DNA from: Ustilaginoidea virens
Lineage: Eukaryota > Ascomycota > Sordariomycetes > Hypocreales > Clavicipitaceae
Reading direction: 5' to 3'
Assembly (NCBI RefSeq): GCF_000687475.1
Contig: NC_057316.1
Location: 2,294,001-2,358,000, forward strand
Length of the DNA stretch: 64,000 nt
Below are positions 42,493 through 53,266 of this stretch, piece by piece (the first letter of the stretch is position 1; every line of letters begins with the position of its first letter). Both the position numbers and the translations under genes were made by a program. Below the pieces are notes generated by a model. That model was not told the origin of the DNA, searched no databases, and saw only the letters and a program-made list of their open reading frames with translations.

Positions 42493-43890
42493 CAGTGGGG
42501 TTCCAATAATGCACGAACAAAATCGCATAGCGCGTAATCTTCGCGCCTCAACCAATTTTACCCTTTACATTACAACGCCCATAATGTACCACAACAATGC
42601 CCGGAAATCGTATCTTTGGTACGGAAATATCCGGAAATCGTCAAAGGAATCATAAATTCTCGCCAGTACAAAAAGCTGCTATTGTGGCCGAATTATCGCA
42701 AGGTAAAACCCACCGCGCGGTAGCTGCCGCATTTAACACATCGCCATCAACCACGCATAGGATATTTAAACGCTGGAAAGAAGATGCAACCTTAGAAAAT
42801 AAGCCTCGTTCTGGCCGGCCACCAAAGCTTACAGAGGCCGAAAAACGCTATATTGTTCTTCTTGTCAAAAGGAACCGCAGCATTACATATAGTGCCCTAA
42901 TTGGCGCTATGGGTGGCCGAATAAGCCGCTCAACTATCCGACGGTGCCTTCGAGGCTATTAGCAACGCAAATGGAAGTCTATAAAAAGAATACCACTATC
43001 AAAAGAAACAGCAAAAAAGAGGCTTTATTTTGCACGTTATTGGCTGCAGAAAGTCGAAGAATTGATGGAGGTAAGTATGATTAAAAATGGCCCCTTCAAA
43101 TAGCTATTTACTGATATAGCAGCCTCTATAGATAATTTTTTCTGATGAGACCTCTATTGCAAATCAAGGCAATAAAACACCACAATGGATATTCCGCGAC
43201 CCTTATGAGCGATTTAACAAGGATCTTGTTAACCTTACCTGCTATGTAAAGGCCCCATTATCGATCATGGCCTGGGGGGCTATTTATCGCACCGGCCGGA
43301 GCCCTATTATCATTATGGATCGCGATGAATAGTCTGCTCGAAATGGATATACAGCGCGAAGCTATCAAAAGGCTCTATCAGAAGGTCTCTTACCTATATA
43401 CGACGGTATGAGGCTATTCCAGCAAGATAACGCGAGAATTCATACTTGCGCTGCAACATCTCAATGGCTACGGCGACATACAATTATAGCGATTGAATGG
43501 CCTCCGCATTCGCCTGATTTAAACCCTATTGAGCATATATGGAAGGCTTTAAAGCAGGAATTGGTAACTGCTAACCCTCATCTATTAATTCTAAAGAATA
43601 ATGAGGCGCATAGGGCTGAATTAATAGAATGTATTAAAAAAGCATAGGCAGCAGTGCCACAGCCCTTAATTACGAGGCTGATTGAGTCTATGCCACAGCG
43701 CTTACATGCTGTAATTCGCGCACGTGGTTGGTATACTAAATATTGATCGCGAAAAGCAGGGCTATTTGCCACATCTTGTTTTATTAGAATTAATGCATTA
43801 CTACCTAAGTTGTGGCTATTTGAATTCTTACGCGATAATGTGGTGATGGCGTTGATGTGGGGTTGTTGCGACACTTTTGCGTATATACTG
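42493..43890 (+). mobile_element. Tc1/mariner-type DNA transposon relic
   Basis: About 1.4 kb. The tentative ends are CAGT at 42493 and ACTG at 43890, each flanked by TA (42491-42492 and 43891-43892), the target of this superfamily. Beyond the four terminal bases the inverted repeats match only loosely, so the exact ends are uncertain. It encodes the broken transposase described separately. Its right end is 85 bp from the cerato-platanin start codon. Confidence 0.6.
42597..43746 (+). pseudogene. Tc1/mariner transposase (DD34E), three in-frame TAG codons
   Basis: Reading from 42597, splicing out 43071-43131 (GTAAGT..TATAG, 61 bp), gives one continuous frame to a TGA at 43744-43746, interrupted only by TAG at 42960, 43330 and 43645. 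The N-terminus holds two helix-turn-helix segments (KAAIVAELSQGKTHRAVA; RSGRPPKLTE). The catalytic triad is visible: Asp in IIFSDET, Asp in FQQDNARIH, Glu in SPDLNPIEHIW, with 34 residues between the last two. All three stops being TAG with no frameshift fits CAG or TGG codons changed by C-to-T or G-to-A mutation. Inactive as it stands. Confidence 0.85.
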
Positions 43891-43975
43891 TACAAACACA
43901 AATCGCATACCTCCCAACACTTGATAAAAAAACAAAAACAAAAACATCTTCCACATCTACTATACACTTGCAAAC

Positions 43976-44457
43976 ATGCGCTTCTCCAACGCCATTTGCG
44001 CCGCCGTCATGGCCACCGCTACTTCAGCCGTCCGAGGTAATGCGAATCCCCCAAACATCAGGTCCTCTCATCTGTCCAGGCGACATCGAGCTCTAACGCT
44101 TCACTAGTCAGCTGGGATGGCGGTTATAACGAGGCCGGTCGATCAATGGGCGTAGTCTCCTGCTCTGATGGCAGCCACGGCCTGATGAACAGGTATCCCA
44201 CACAGGGCAACCTGCCCAACTACCCCTTCATCGGTGGCACCGATGCTATTGGCGGCTGGGGATCGGGCCAGTGCGGAACCTGCTGGCAGCTGGAGTATCA
44301 AGGCCACAAGATCAAGATTTTGGCCATTGATCACGCTGCGTCTGGGTTCAACATCAATCCAGTTGCCATGGATGCTCTTACAAACGGACGAGCATACGAG
44401 CTCGGCCGTGTGGATGCCACTGTCACCCAGCTGAGCGCTAGGGATTGTGGACTGTAA
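43976..44457 (+). CDS. Cerato-platanin family secreted protein
   Basis: Two exons (43976-44036 and 44108-44457; 71-bp intron with CTAAC branch), 136 residues. The N-terminal 18-20 residues form a signal peptide (MRFSNAICAAVMATATSA). The mature part has the family pattern: VSWDGGYN, VVSCSDG, NYPFIGGTDAIGGWGSGQCGTCWQL, ILAIDHAASGFNI, and a C-terminal RDCGL. All four disulfide cysteines are present. Cerato-platanins are small secreted, expansin-like proteins that bind chitin oligomers in fungal cell walls and can be recognised by plants. A Tc1 relic ends just upstream, so the proximal promoter is at or inside transposon-derived DNA. Confidence 0.93.
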
Positions 44458-44745
44458 ACAGGGCCCGGGTTTGATGGATGCGACATGACATGGAATGACT
44501 ACCTCTCTTTTTAAGCATAGTAGAATAATACTCTCCCTTTTTAATCGCGATAGAAAAATATGACAATTAATCGTACCACACAAAAGAGCGGCCACCTCGT
44601 CGGTTTTGACCACCCCCCAGGTCACCCTCCCCGTGTAAGCAGCAGACACCCTAATGTCGCTCTGCGGCGCCCCGAGCTCGTTTGTCTCTTTTTTTTTTTT
44701 TTTTTTTTTTACTTTTTTCTTTTCGCGTTGGCTTCTTCCGCTGCT
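44458..44745. other. Convergent intergenic region
   Basis: 3' flanks of cerato-platanin and the unknown 214-aa gene; includes a T tract at 44690-44710. Confidence 0.4.
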
Positions 44746-45390
44746 TCAGTTATATTTGACGGTAGACTTTCGTCGGCGGAGAGCATATCGGCCAGTGTCA
44801 GTGACCTCAGCAACTACAGCCAAGTCTGCGGCAGCCTGTCCGGTTGAGGCCAACGCATCGAGTTTGAGAGGATCTCGCAGCGAGGGTACCAAGAACAATA
44901 TGCAATCCAAAGTCTTAATGTGGCTCGCGAATTGCTCGTAGTCCAAACCCGGATTAAGACCCTCGAGCGGGACCTGAAGGGCACGAGGCCGCACGTAGGC
45001 CATTTCGACCTTGCCCTCCTGGATCAACGACGCCGTACGCTTCAGAAACTCGTCAAACAGGCGGCGCTGGCCCGCGAACACGTAGCACAGCTCGTCCTCG
45101 TTGTAGCCCATAAAGTTGTACAGCCAGTCGCGGGATACTCTTTCGATGTTGATGTCGTTGTGGCACTTGCAGACCCCCATATTGCTGTAGTAAACACGAA
45201 TGTCGGACGAATGCACAATCTCCAACGTCGGCGGCTCGTATGAGTCGTACGCGATCAAGGCACCCCTTGCGTACGAGTCGTAGTATTCGTCCACGTCCTC
45301 GCCGTGGAGACGCTCAAAGGCGTCGCGGAGCGCCGCCGCCGTAGGGCTCCATATCTTCTTTATACCGTAACACATTTCAGCCAGCTTCAT
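44746..45390 (-). CDS. Unrecognised 214-aa protein
   Basis: From the ATG at 45390 (MKLAEMCYGIKKI) to the stop at 44746; an earlier in-frame ATG at 45516 adds 42 low-quality residues. I do not recognise the family. The product is soluble-looking, mildly acidic and rich in Tyr/Asp (DVDEYYDSYARG), with a GVCKCHND segment and a C-terminal RRRKS patch. Codon use is like neighbouring host genes (C/G third positions), which supports it being real. It has a GC-rich body and a clean upstream region. Confidence 0.6.
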   Translation of the reverse strand: MKLAEMCYGIKKIWSPTAAALRDAFERLHGEDVDEYYDSYARGALIAYDSYEPPTLEIVHSSDIRVYYSNMGVCKCHNDINIERVSRDWLYNFMGYNEDELCYVFAGQRRLFDEFLKRTASLIQEGKVEMAYVRPRALQVPLEGLNPGLDYEQFASHIKTLDCILFLVPSLRDPLKLDALASTGQAAADLAVVAEVTDTGRYALRRRKSTVKYN

Positions 45391-47984
45391 GGTAAAAAGG
45401 TCGTGGCGCGATGGCAAGGAGTGATGAAAGATGATGAGATTTGACGATTGACGAATGCCAAAGATTGAGAATGATGTGCAAGAACGCGTTGCGTGTTCAA
45501 GGAGACTTGTTTTCAATGTTGGCCCGCCCGAAATGAAGAGAAACTAAAGCTTCATGTCTTTTTCGCTTCTAGGTTCTATTTGAGCCCTCCTTGGGTAGGT
45601 AGGCCTGTACAAGCTTCACTGGCTCCTGGTGGTCAGGGTCTGGTCAAACGGAGCAAGAGCCTGCAGCTGCTGCAGGGCTGTCGAGCACTGCTCAAGCACT
45701 GCTGGCGTCTCGGAAATCCCAGCCAGACCAGACATTAGCGTCAATTGTAATCGTTGATGGCTGGGGGAAGAATTTTTGGTTAGCATCATGCATCATGTCT
45801 GGTGGGCTTCGCACCTTCCATGAGCCAGACTTGTTGACTCCAGCGTGGCTGTCTGCCCCGAAACATGAAAGTTGTCGTGTGCAGAGCTTTTTTTCTTTTC
45901 TTTTTTTTTTGCCCGATAACCAAACCAAATAACCGTGATTCGTCTTCTCAAAACGGGTCAAGACAATGCTTGTGACTAAAAGGGTGATTCTGCTGATGCT
46001 TTGTGATTTTTGCTGGATTTTTGCTGGATTTTTGCGCTCCGGTGATGGAATTGGCAAAGCATTGACCTTTACGTTGTCGAGTGCCCCGTCACCAATCCAG
46101 TAACTGGAAGAAGGAACTCTTTTCCCTGGGATTTTTCTTTCCTTCTTTTTTTCTTCTTCTTTTTCTACTTCCCGCCCCTTTGGATGCACGACGTCAACCA
46201 CCACCACCAACTTATCCCCTCCTGGAACCTCCTGGGAGCGAACATGCTTTTTTTTTTTTTTTGGACAAAGACACGATGCCAGACGTACCGAGAAAGCGAG
46301 AAAAGGGCGAATTCATCGCTGCCCGTTCGGATGCATACCTAGTCTGTAAGTCGTTGGATCCAATGGACACTGACGACATGGACTTTTAGCAAACAGCTAA
46401 TTCAAGGTTTGGCCCCAAGGTACGGCAACCACACGACTTGCTTGTGAGCATTCCACCTTTCCGTGGACAAGTGAGATGCAAGATGCGTCACAAAAGTTGC
46501 TTGATTCAGCTGGATCTGCCTCTGAGGAAGCCGACGGTCTATGGCTCAGGCCCAACTTCTAGGACATCCTGCCCTGGGCAGCTCGAAGCGGCAGCTTTGC
46601 TCTCATGCTCTCAAGAATAGAAGATGTTCTTCCGAGAAAACAGAGACATTGGAAAATCCAATGGCGGATGCGCCAGACAAACGCCAGACAAACGCCAGAC
46701 AAATGAACTCTTGACTGGTACCCACTCTTACGACGACGTTTAGGTTGGCGGCTGCGTGTGGAGAGAAAATCTGCGGCTATGGTGGCACGCGAATCCCCGC
46801 CGGATGCTATGGACTTGGCCGGGGTCAGCAGTCGGGGTCAGCAGTCAGCGGCCAGCAGTCAGCATGGGATGGGCGGGCTACGCCGAGCGCAAACAGACTG
46901 GTCAATGGCATTATGGCAATACATACATACAGACGGCCTGGGCTGGAGTCATTAAAATCGCCGCCGTTCGGCTAACCGCTACTGCTCCGTCTTGCTTTTC
47001 TTGCGAGACTCAGCTCACAACTCGCAACCGCTCGCGATGCTAAATCTGCACAACGGTCGATTGTCTGTCTCGATTATTAAACTTGCGCCAACAACATGGC
47101 AGACAGACGTCTTGACGATGATACTGATATGCCCTCTGCGATGGCGATGCTGGCTCATGCTGGCTGCAACCCCTTCGCCAAGCGCTCCCCGTCAGCGTCA
47201 GCGCCACCCCTTGTCGCAACTACATACATACATATTGTTGATTTCCGGCTGAAACGGATTCTGGGGAGAAAGGGGGGTATCGTCACTGTGGTGCTATGCA
47301 GTTATGCACAGGCTAGTGCAAATGCTAGACGAGGGATTGATTTTATGCTGTTCAATTATCTGACTCGTGGGCCAAGCATGCCATTGGCCCCCTCACCGCC
47401 GATTGCAAGCGTCTCACCGGAACATCCGAAAGTCGAAACAGACGGGTTACATCGCTCGTCACTCGACATGGACCAACGAACTGCCGCCCGTTATACCTAT
47501 ACCTAGAGAGGCGCTCCTCCGGATGTCCGACGATCCAAGGGGTCTAATAGTCTGATCCGGCATGAATCCGCACGGCAGAGCCTTTCAATCCGGTTGGATG
47601 CAAAAGCTTAGGCATGCGGATCGGGGAACGTGCTCATCGTCTCCGACGGCTTCCCGTCGCCGATTCACGTCTTGATCTTCATAAACACGCGACGGAGCCG
47701 CAAGACTGTCGGCCGTTCAATCTTTTTTCGCAATCGTCGTGAGCAAAGCTCTCCATGAGTTTGGCCGTTTATCTCTCTTTCTTCCCGCCAATCAGAAGCC
47801 TACCGGTTATGGGGTTTGCTGGGAGGAGTCAGGTCAACGTTTGCAAAACGTCAAGCCCGAGCCTCCTCAAAAGCTCAAGCACGCAGATTGTTACATCACC
47901 CGAACTGCATCTACCAGCTGTCTTTCGCTTTTCCCAGCCACTTCCATACCTGCATCTGCCTTGGACAAACCAGACTTCACCATT
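45391..47984. other. Long gene-poor region before the sugar transporter
   Basis: About 2.6 kb. No supported gene. One small candidate is an ATG at 46276 after a T tract (46247-46261): 37 codons, with a GTAAGT donor inside (46346) that could begin an intron, but no downstream exon could be assigned. A tandem CCAGACAAACG repeat is at 46672-46702, and overlapping GTCAGCAG repeats at 46823-46865. Confidence 0.45.
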
Positions 47985-50023
47985 ATGGCGGGGCTCAAAG
48001 GAACCTTGGCAAAGTACAATGTGGCCAACAAACTGTACAAACAATCGCTACTCCAAAGTGTGTGCTTGGTCTCGGGAATATCCATGTTCTTCTTTGGTTA
48101 CGACCAAGGACTGATGGGCGGTATCAACGCGGCACGAAACTATGCCGAGCTGATGGGTTTTGGCCATTGGGATGAGGCGCAGCAAATGGTAGTCGTTGAC
48201 AAGCCTTTGCTTCAGGGGGGCCTCGTGAGTGGTCCGTTCGATTGTCTCTCCTTCCGCCCCGAACTAAGCAAGATGTTATGGATCAGGTTGCGGTGTATTA
48301 TTTGCCCGGAACCTTGATGGGCTGTCTGCTTGGCGGTTGGCTTGGTGACAAATATGGCCGCATCACCACTATCGGGCTGGCGTGTGTGTGGTGTGTGTTT
48401 GCAGCCGCCTTGCAATCCGCGGCCCAGAATCTAAGCTGGATGTTTTGTGGTGAGCATCCCCCCACCCTTCCCTTTCTGTTTTCCCCCTTTTCTTTTTTGC
48501 TGGTGGGATTTCCACACTAAACGGTCCGCCATAGCTCGAGTGTTGAACGGCCTTGGAACGGGTGCTTTAACTGCCGTCACCCCAGTTTGGGCCACGGAAA
48601 CAGCTGCTCACACGTCCCGTGGCCAGTTTATCGCCGTGGAATTCACTCTCAACATTTTCGGTGTTGTTGTCGCGTACTGGCTCGAATTGTACGTATGATT
48701 TCGCTGCTGGCCCCGAAACTTCGTGTCGTCTTGAAATCAAAAACTGACGCGCGGTAGTGGCACCTCCAAGTACAAGGACCTCAACTCATCGTTCATCTGG
48801 AGGTTTCCCATCGCCTTCCAAATTCTGCCTCTTGTCGCTCTATTCATTCTTATCTGGCTCATGCCCGAATCGCCACGTTGGCTCGTCAAGGTGGGCCGCG
48901 AGGATGAAGCTCGATACCTTCTCCAGCGTCTCAGAGGCCGCGAGGGCGAAGAAGGCGAACAAGCTGAAGCAGAGCTGCAAGAAATCATCAGCAGCTGCAA
49001 CCTGGAAGACAAGACTGGCAATCAGCAGAGCTACCTACGTATGTTTTTCGGTATTGGATCGGGAAAGTTGCACACGGGTCGTCGAGTTCAGCTCGTCATT
49101 TGGCTCCAAATCTTGCAAGAGTGGATCGGTATCGCAGGCATCGTCATTTACGGCCCCCAGCTCTTCGCAATCGCAGGAATAAGTGCCCCGGATAGACTCT
49201 GGGTCAGCGGAGTCAACAACATCACATACATGGTATGGCTAGGTCTACCGCAGCGAATCGTGAGGTTTCCATTCAGGTCTCAGCTAACGCGCTCACCAAC
49301 TCGAGTTTGCCACCTTGATCTGCGTCTTCACCGTGGACAGAATCGGCCGCCGATGGACCTTGTACTGGGGCTCGGTTGGACAAGGCATCTGCATGTTTGC
49401 AGCTGGCGGTCTCGCACGGGCAACGATGAATGCCAGTGATGGTGCGAACCGAGCACAAATCGGCGGCTTGGCCACCTTCTTCGTCTTCCTCTTCACGGCC
49501 ATTTTTGGGGCGACATGGCTGACAGTCCCGTGGCTGTATCCCGCCGAGATCTTTCCTCTGCATGTCCGTGCCAAGGGAAATGCCTGGGGCGTCGTCGGCT
49601 GGTCCATCGGAAATGGCTGGTGTGTAAGTCGACTCTCCGACGTGGCATGCGAGCAAAAAGGCTGACCCTGAGAGGGCGGGGAAAACAAAAAAAAAAACTG
49701 ACAAAACTGACGAGACGTAGGTTCTTCTTCTTCCCACAATTTTCAAACGCCTCAACGAAAAAGCCCTCTACATATTTGGCGGGGTCAACATCCTGACAAT
49801 ATTGATCGTTTGGGCCTTGTACCCCGAGTCGAACCAGCGCACGCTCGAGGAAATGAACCTTGTCTTTGCCAGCGAGAGCATCTGGACGTGGGAGGCCGAA
49901 AAGAATTTTGCTCGGCTCAGAGAGGAGAATGCCCAGCTCGGGCGATGCGCCAATACTGGCCGCGGCACTGTTGACTCTGACAAGAGAGTTGCTGCGGTCC
50001 AGAAAGACTTGGTCTTGTGCTGA
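47985..50023 (+). CDS. MFS sugar (hexose) transporter, six exons
   Basis: Exons 47985-48224, 48287-48449, 48535-48688, 48758-49232, 49306-49623 and 49721-50023; introns of 62, 85, 69, 73 and 97 bp; 550 residues. All junctions keep frame. Sugar porter signatures are FFFGYDQGLMGG in TM1, GDKYGR after TM2, ARVLNGLGTG, PESPRWLV before the central loop, VDRIGRRW and PWLYPAEIFPLHVRAKG, then PESNQRTLEEM at the end. Twelve membrane spans are expected. It would import hexoses or a related sugar by proton symport; the substrate cannot be read from sequence. The C-terminal tail (about 60 residues) is long and charged. Confidence 0.9.
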
Positions 50024-50685
50024 ATGGGGTGATGATGGGTATGCTGGACCCAAGAGTGGAGAGGTAGATTGATTACTACGCCTGCTGAACACCAGTCGAG
50101 CGTGACTCATGCCGCAGCGGGAGGCAGTCGACTCTGGCGATTTACGGGATTTGGATGTGTCAGTTGGGCATGTTCAATCACGGCATTGCGCGGCATGAGG
50201 ACGAAGAATGAGAGATGATCATCTCCAACGACACGGATACACACAAGAGGCGTGACCATGACGGGGGCACGACGAGGGCTGAGACGCGTTCCAGGTTTCA
50301 GTACAAACCAGAAAGGGTCAATGTATGCATCCAAGTGCCTTTCTTTTCTAGTCGCGAATAGCCAACCATTGCTGGTTCACCGGGCTTATGCAACCACCGC
50401 AGCTCTTTCATCCTTTTCACGTTGCATTCACTTAATTATTCCCCGAAAATCATCGCGCTGGGCTGCGCCTCTACAACTCCGTGAACCCACCCAGGCCCGT
50501 CCATATAATTTGCAATTTGCAATGCTTGTATATAAAAGGAATTCGAACAAAGAAACCCGCCCCAGTGATGGGGGGGAATGTGCCAGGTGGGGAAATTATC
50601 CAGTATGCCAAGTGTGATGCGCATCTACGGTTTTCTTTTTTTTTTTTTTTTTTTTTGCTTTTGGGTCCTCTTTCGCGACGTTCAT
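50024..50685. other. Convergent intergenic region
   Basis: 3' flanks of the sugar transporter and the DMT-type transporter. T tract at 50636-50656; no gene seen. Confidence 0.4.
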
Positions 50686-52161
50686 CTAATCATGGTCCAA
50701 GTCGGAGTCGGCCTCGTCATCCGTCAAGTCTACCGCCAGCTTGTGCGCCTCGTGTTCCATCATCTCTCTGTACGTGCTCCAGCTCAAGGCCACAAAGGCC
50801 ACGATGATCATGGACCCGCCGAAAATGGCAGCCCAGCTCAAGGGCTGCCCTGTCAGGGTCCAGTCGGCGATGGCGACGATGAAGATGGTCAGCAGGGCGG
50901 CGACGGACGACAGGACGGGCGAGGTGAGGGAGATGAGGACCAGGAAGCATCCGCTGAAGACGGCGTTGGACAGGACGGCAAGCAGGATGAGCCAGCACGT
51001 CGAGGCCGCGGGGATCTCGAAGCGCTCAATGTTGAGCCAGTGCAGGATGGGGAGGGGCATCCACAGCACCGTCAGGGTGAAGAAGCCGATGCAGGAGCCA
51101 AAGACGTTGGCCATGATGGTGCCGCGGACGGCGGAGGCGCCCTCTGGCGGGCAGGCGTAGCGTTTGTAGAGGACCTCGTACAGGCCGTACAGGACGGACC
51201 CAGCGCCTATGATGAGGTTGCCTGCGAGCCGGGGCGCGGCGCCGCCAGGGTCGTCGTGGGAGTCCGAAGCCGAGGCGGATGCCCCGTCGGAGCTCCCGGT
51301 GTCGCCGTACGCCACGACCAGCACGCCCATGACGGCGACCAGGACCGAGAGGGACTTGTCCATGCGGAGCGGCTCCTTGAGGATGGGGACCGAAAAGACG
51401 TAGGCGAAAAAGGCGCTGCAGTTGTAAATGGCAGTCAGGTCGGACGGCGTCGTCAGGCTGACGGCAACGTACCAGCTCAGGCCGGCAACCGTCAGGGCCG
51501 AGGTGATGTAGGCAGTCATCCGGGCGAGATACGCGACGGGCCTGCCACGCCTCGCCACGCTCGGAAGGGTCACGTTGGTGGTCTGCAGCTGGATCATGGT
51601 GACGGTCGAGAGCACCACCTGCAGGTGCTTGCGCCAGAACTGGGGCCACGGCTGGTCGCGTTTCTGCAGCCGCAGGACGAGGAGGGCGCCCGGCCAGAGG
51701 ATGACCCACGACGAGTGGGTGACGAACATCATGCAGTAGGCTTTGCCCCAGCCAAGGTCGCGCTGGATGTAGGCCGAGAGCTCGGTCTGGACGCAGAAGG
51801 CGACGAGGGAGACGGACAGGAAGAAGGCGGCAAGGGTGTACTTTTTGCGGGCCGACGCCTTGGCGGCTTCCAATGCGACGGCGGGGTTGCGAGAATGCAG
51901 CAGGGAGGAGCGGCTGAAGGCGGCCGGGTGCTGGGCGGTCATGGGGGGATGGAAACAGCCCGCTTCCAGCTCGGCGTCGGGGGTGGTGAGTCGCGAGGTC
52001 GGCGGCGACGGGCCAAGGCGGGAGCGGGAGCGGGAGGCCGAGGAGCGCTTCGCATCCATCTTGTCGCAGGTGCCGTTGCCCGTCTCCAGACCAGGCTTGA
52101 AAAGCAACGGTGTTCCGGAACGGCCTCCACGATAAAAAGTCGGCCGACGGTCATTGTCCAT
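50686..52161 (-). CDS. DMT/EamA-type transporter (YML018C/THI74-like)
   Basis: 491 residues from the ATG at 52161 (MDNDRRP); an upstream in-frame ATG at 52215 adds a hydrophobic but poorly placed segment. Ten hydrophobic segments follow a Ser/Arg-rich N-terminal cytosolic region. The second repeat has NLIIGAGSVLYGLYEVLYKRY and LTSPVLSSVAALLTIFIVAIADW, as in fungal vacuolar DMT proteins of the YML018C/THI74 group (SLC35F-like). The substrate is unknown. A Gly/Ser/Asp-rich loop near residue 290 separates the two halves, and the C-terminus is very acidic. The upstream flank has a long A run (52227-52246). Confidence 0.8.
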   Translation of the reverse strand: MDNDRRPTFYRGGRSGTPLLFKPGLETGNGTCDKMDAKRSSASRSRSRLGPSPPTSRLTTPDAELEAGCFHPPMTAQHPAAFSRSSLLHSRNPAVALEAAKASARKKYTLAAFFLSVSLVAFCVQTELSAYIQRDLGWGKAYCMMFVTHSSWVILWPGALLVLRLQKRDQPWPQFWRKHLQVVLSTVTMIQLQTTNVTLPSVARRGRPVAYLARMTAYITSALTVAGLSWYVAVSLTTPSDLTAIYNCSAFFAYVFSVPILKEPLRMDKSLSVLVAVMGVLVVAYGDTGSSDGASASASDSHDDPGGAAPRLAGNLIIGAGSVLYGLYEVLYKRYACPPEGASAVRGTIMANVFGSCIGFFTLTVLWMPLPILHWLNIERFEIPAASTCWLILLAVLSNAVFSGCFLVLISLTSPVLSSVAALLTIFIVAIADWTLTGQPLSWAAIFGGSMIIVAFVALSWSTYREMMEHEAHKLAVDLTDDEADSDLDHD

Positions 52162-52216
52162 TGTGGAGGGGAAGACGAAGAAGGGGGGGGGCCAACAAAA
52201 CAACAACAACAACAAT

Positions 52217-52247
<31 letters not shown>

Positions 52248-53266
52248 AGGGCGACCACGGTGAGGGTTTGGCGAAACGTTCCTCGGGGTATCCAGGGGTG
52301 CCGAGGCTATTCGCCCGTGAGAATCGACGGCTCCGGCTCCTGTCGCCGCAGCATGTGGGGGATGATGATGATTCAGGTGCTGACGTGGAGTGGACACGTT
52401 ATTCGGAGAGTTCTCGTCGGGGGGATCGAATAGGGCCGCCGAGCGCTGTCGGGTTTCGTTTCCGGCGGAAACGAAAGCTGAGCAAGCCAAGCACAGACGT
52501 GGGCAATTTGAATCTGGCCCGTCTGCGATTGCGGTTTTGCGCGCGAGAGCTCGTCAGGACCCGCAAAGGAGTGTTGCGACGGACCGTATGTATTTGATTG
52601 AGACTGGGAACTCGGGTCGACCGAGCAAAGCCTTTTGTGGTGGGCCAATGACCCCCGGGCAGAGGCCCGAACTGTCTGGGTGATGGCAACGCGGGGGGGG
52701 TGCCTCGTGCCGCGCGAAGATGGGATTGCTCTGGTCGGGTCGGGGCCGAGAATCGAGCAAGCGTTTGATGCCAAGTTTTGAGTTTTTGTCGGAGGCTTCA
52801 AATGTCATGGGACGTGACGAGCCTGCATAAAGTCATGCATGTCGCAACGGAAACAAAGTATGCACATGCGCCCCACTGCGCAGCGCGTTGTGAGAGGCTG
52901 CAGCCTGCTCCACCGCACGTGATTGCGTGCACAAACACGGCACACAAACACGGCACGCCAAAAGCGGCAACGTACCTTACAACGCATGGGTGTTCCTAGA
53001 CTTGTTGGAACCCCGCTGTGGTTACGTAATGACAGGAGAGCGTGGATTCTTTCGGGAGGCTTCTTTCAAACCTCCTTTTTTTTTTTTGTTGGTAGAGGCA
53101 CGGGGGAGGGAGAGAGACGGGGTTGGCAACGCTATTAAGTCGCCTTTCGCCTTGCAACCATCTAATGCGCTGCGGCATGGCAATAATGGGGATATACGTA
53201 AAAGTAGAGGCCTCCTAGATAAGGTAGGTAGGGTAGGTAGGTACCTAGGCAATTCCTCTGACCAAT
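52162..53266. other. Intergenic region between DMT transporter and CCA-adding enzyme
   Basis: About 1.1 kb; promoter of the leftward transporter and 3' flank of the leftward CCA1-like gene. Holds an AGGTAGGT/CCTAGG cluster at 53219-53251. No gene recognised. Confidence 0.45.

Noticed and set aside
46276..46389. Small 37-codon ORF after a T tract
   Set aside because: A promoter-like T tract and a GTAAGT donor are present, but no second exon or homologue could be assigned.
50578..52227. 549-codon frame antisense to the DMT transporter
   Set aside because: Low-complexity Asp/Gly/Arg product; the opposite strand encodes a clear ten-span membrane protein.
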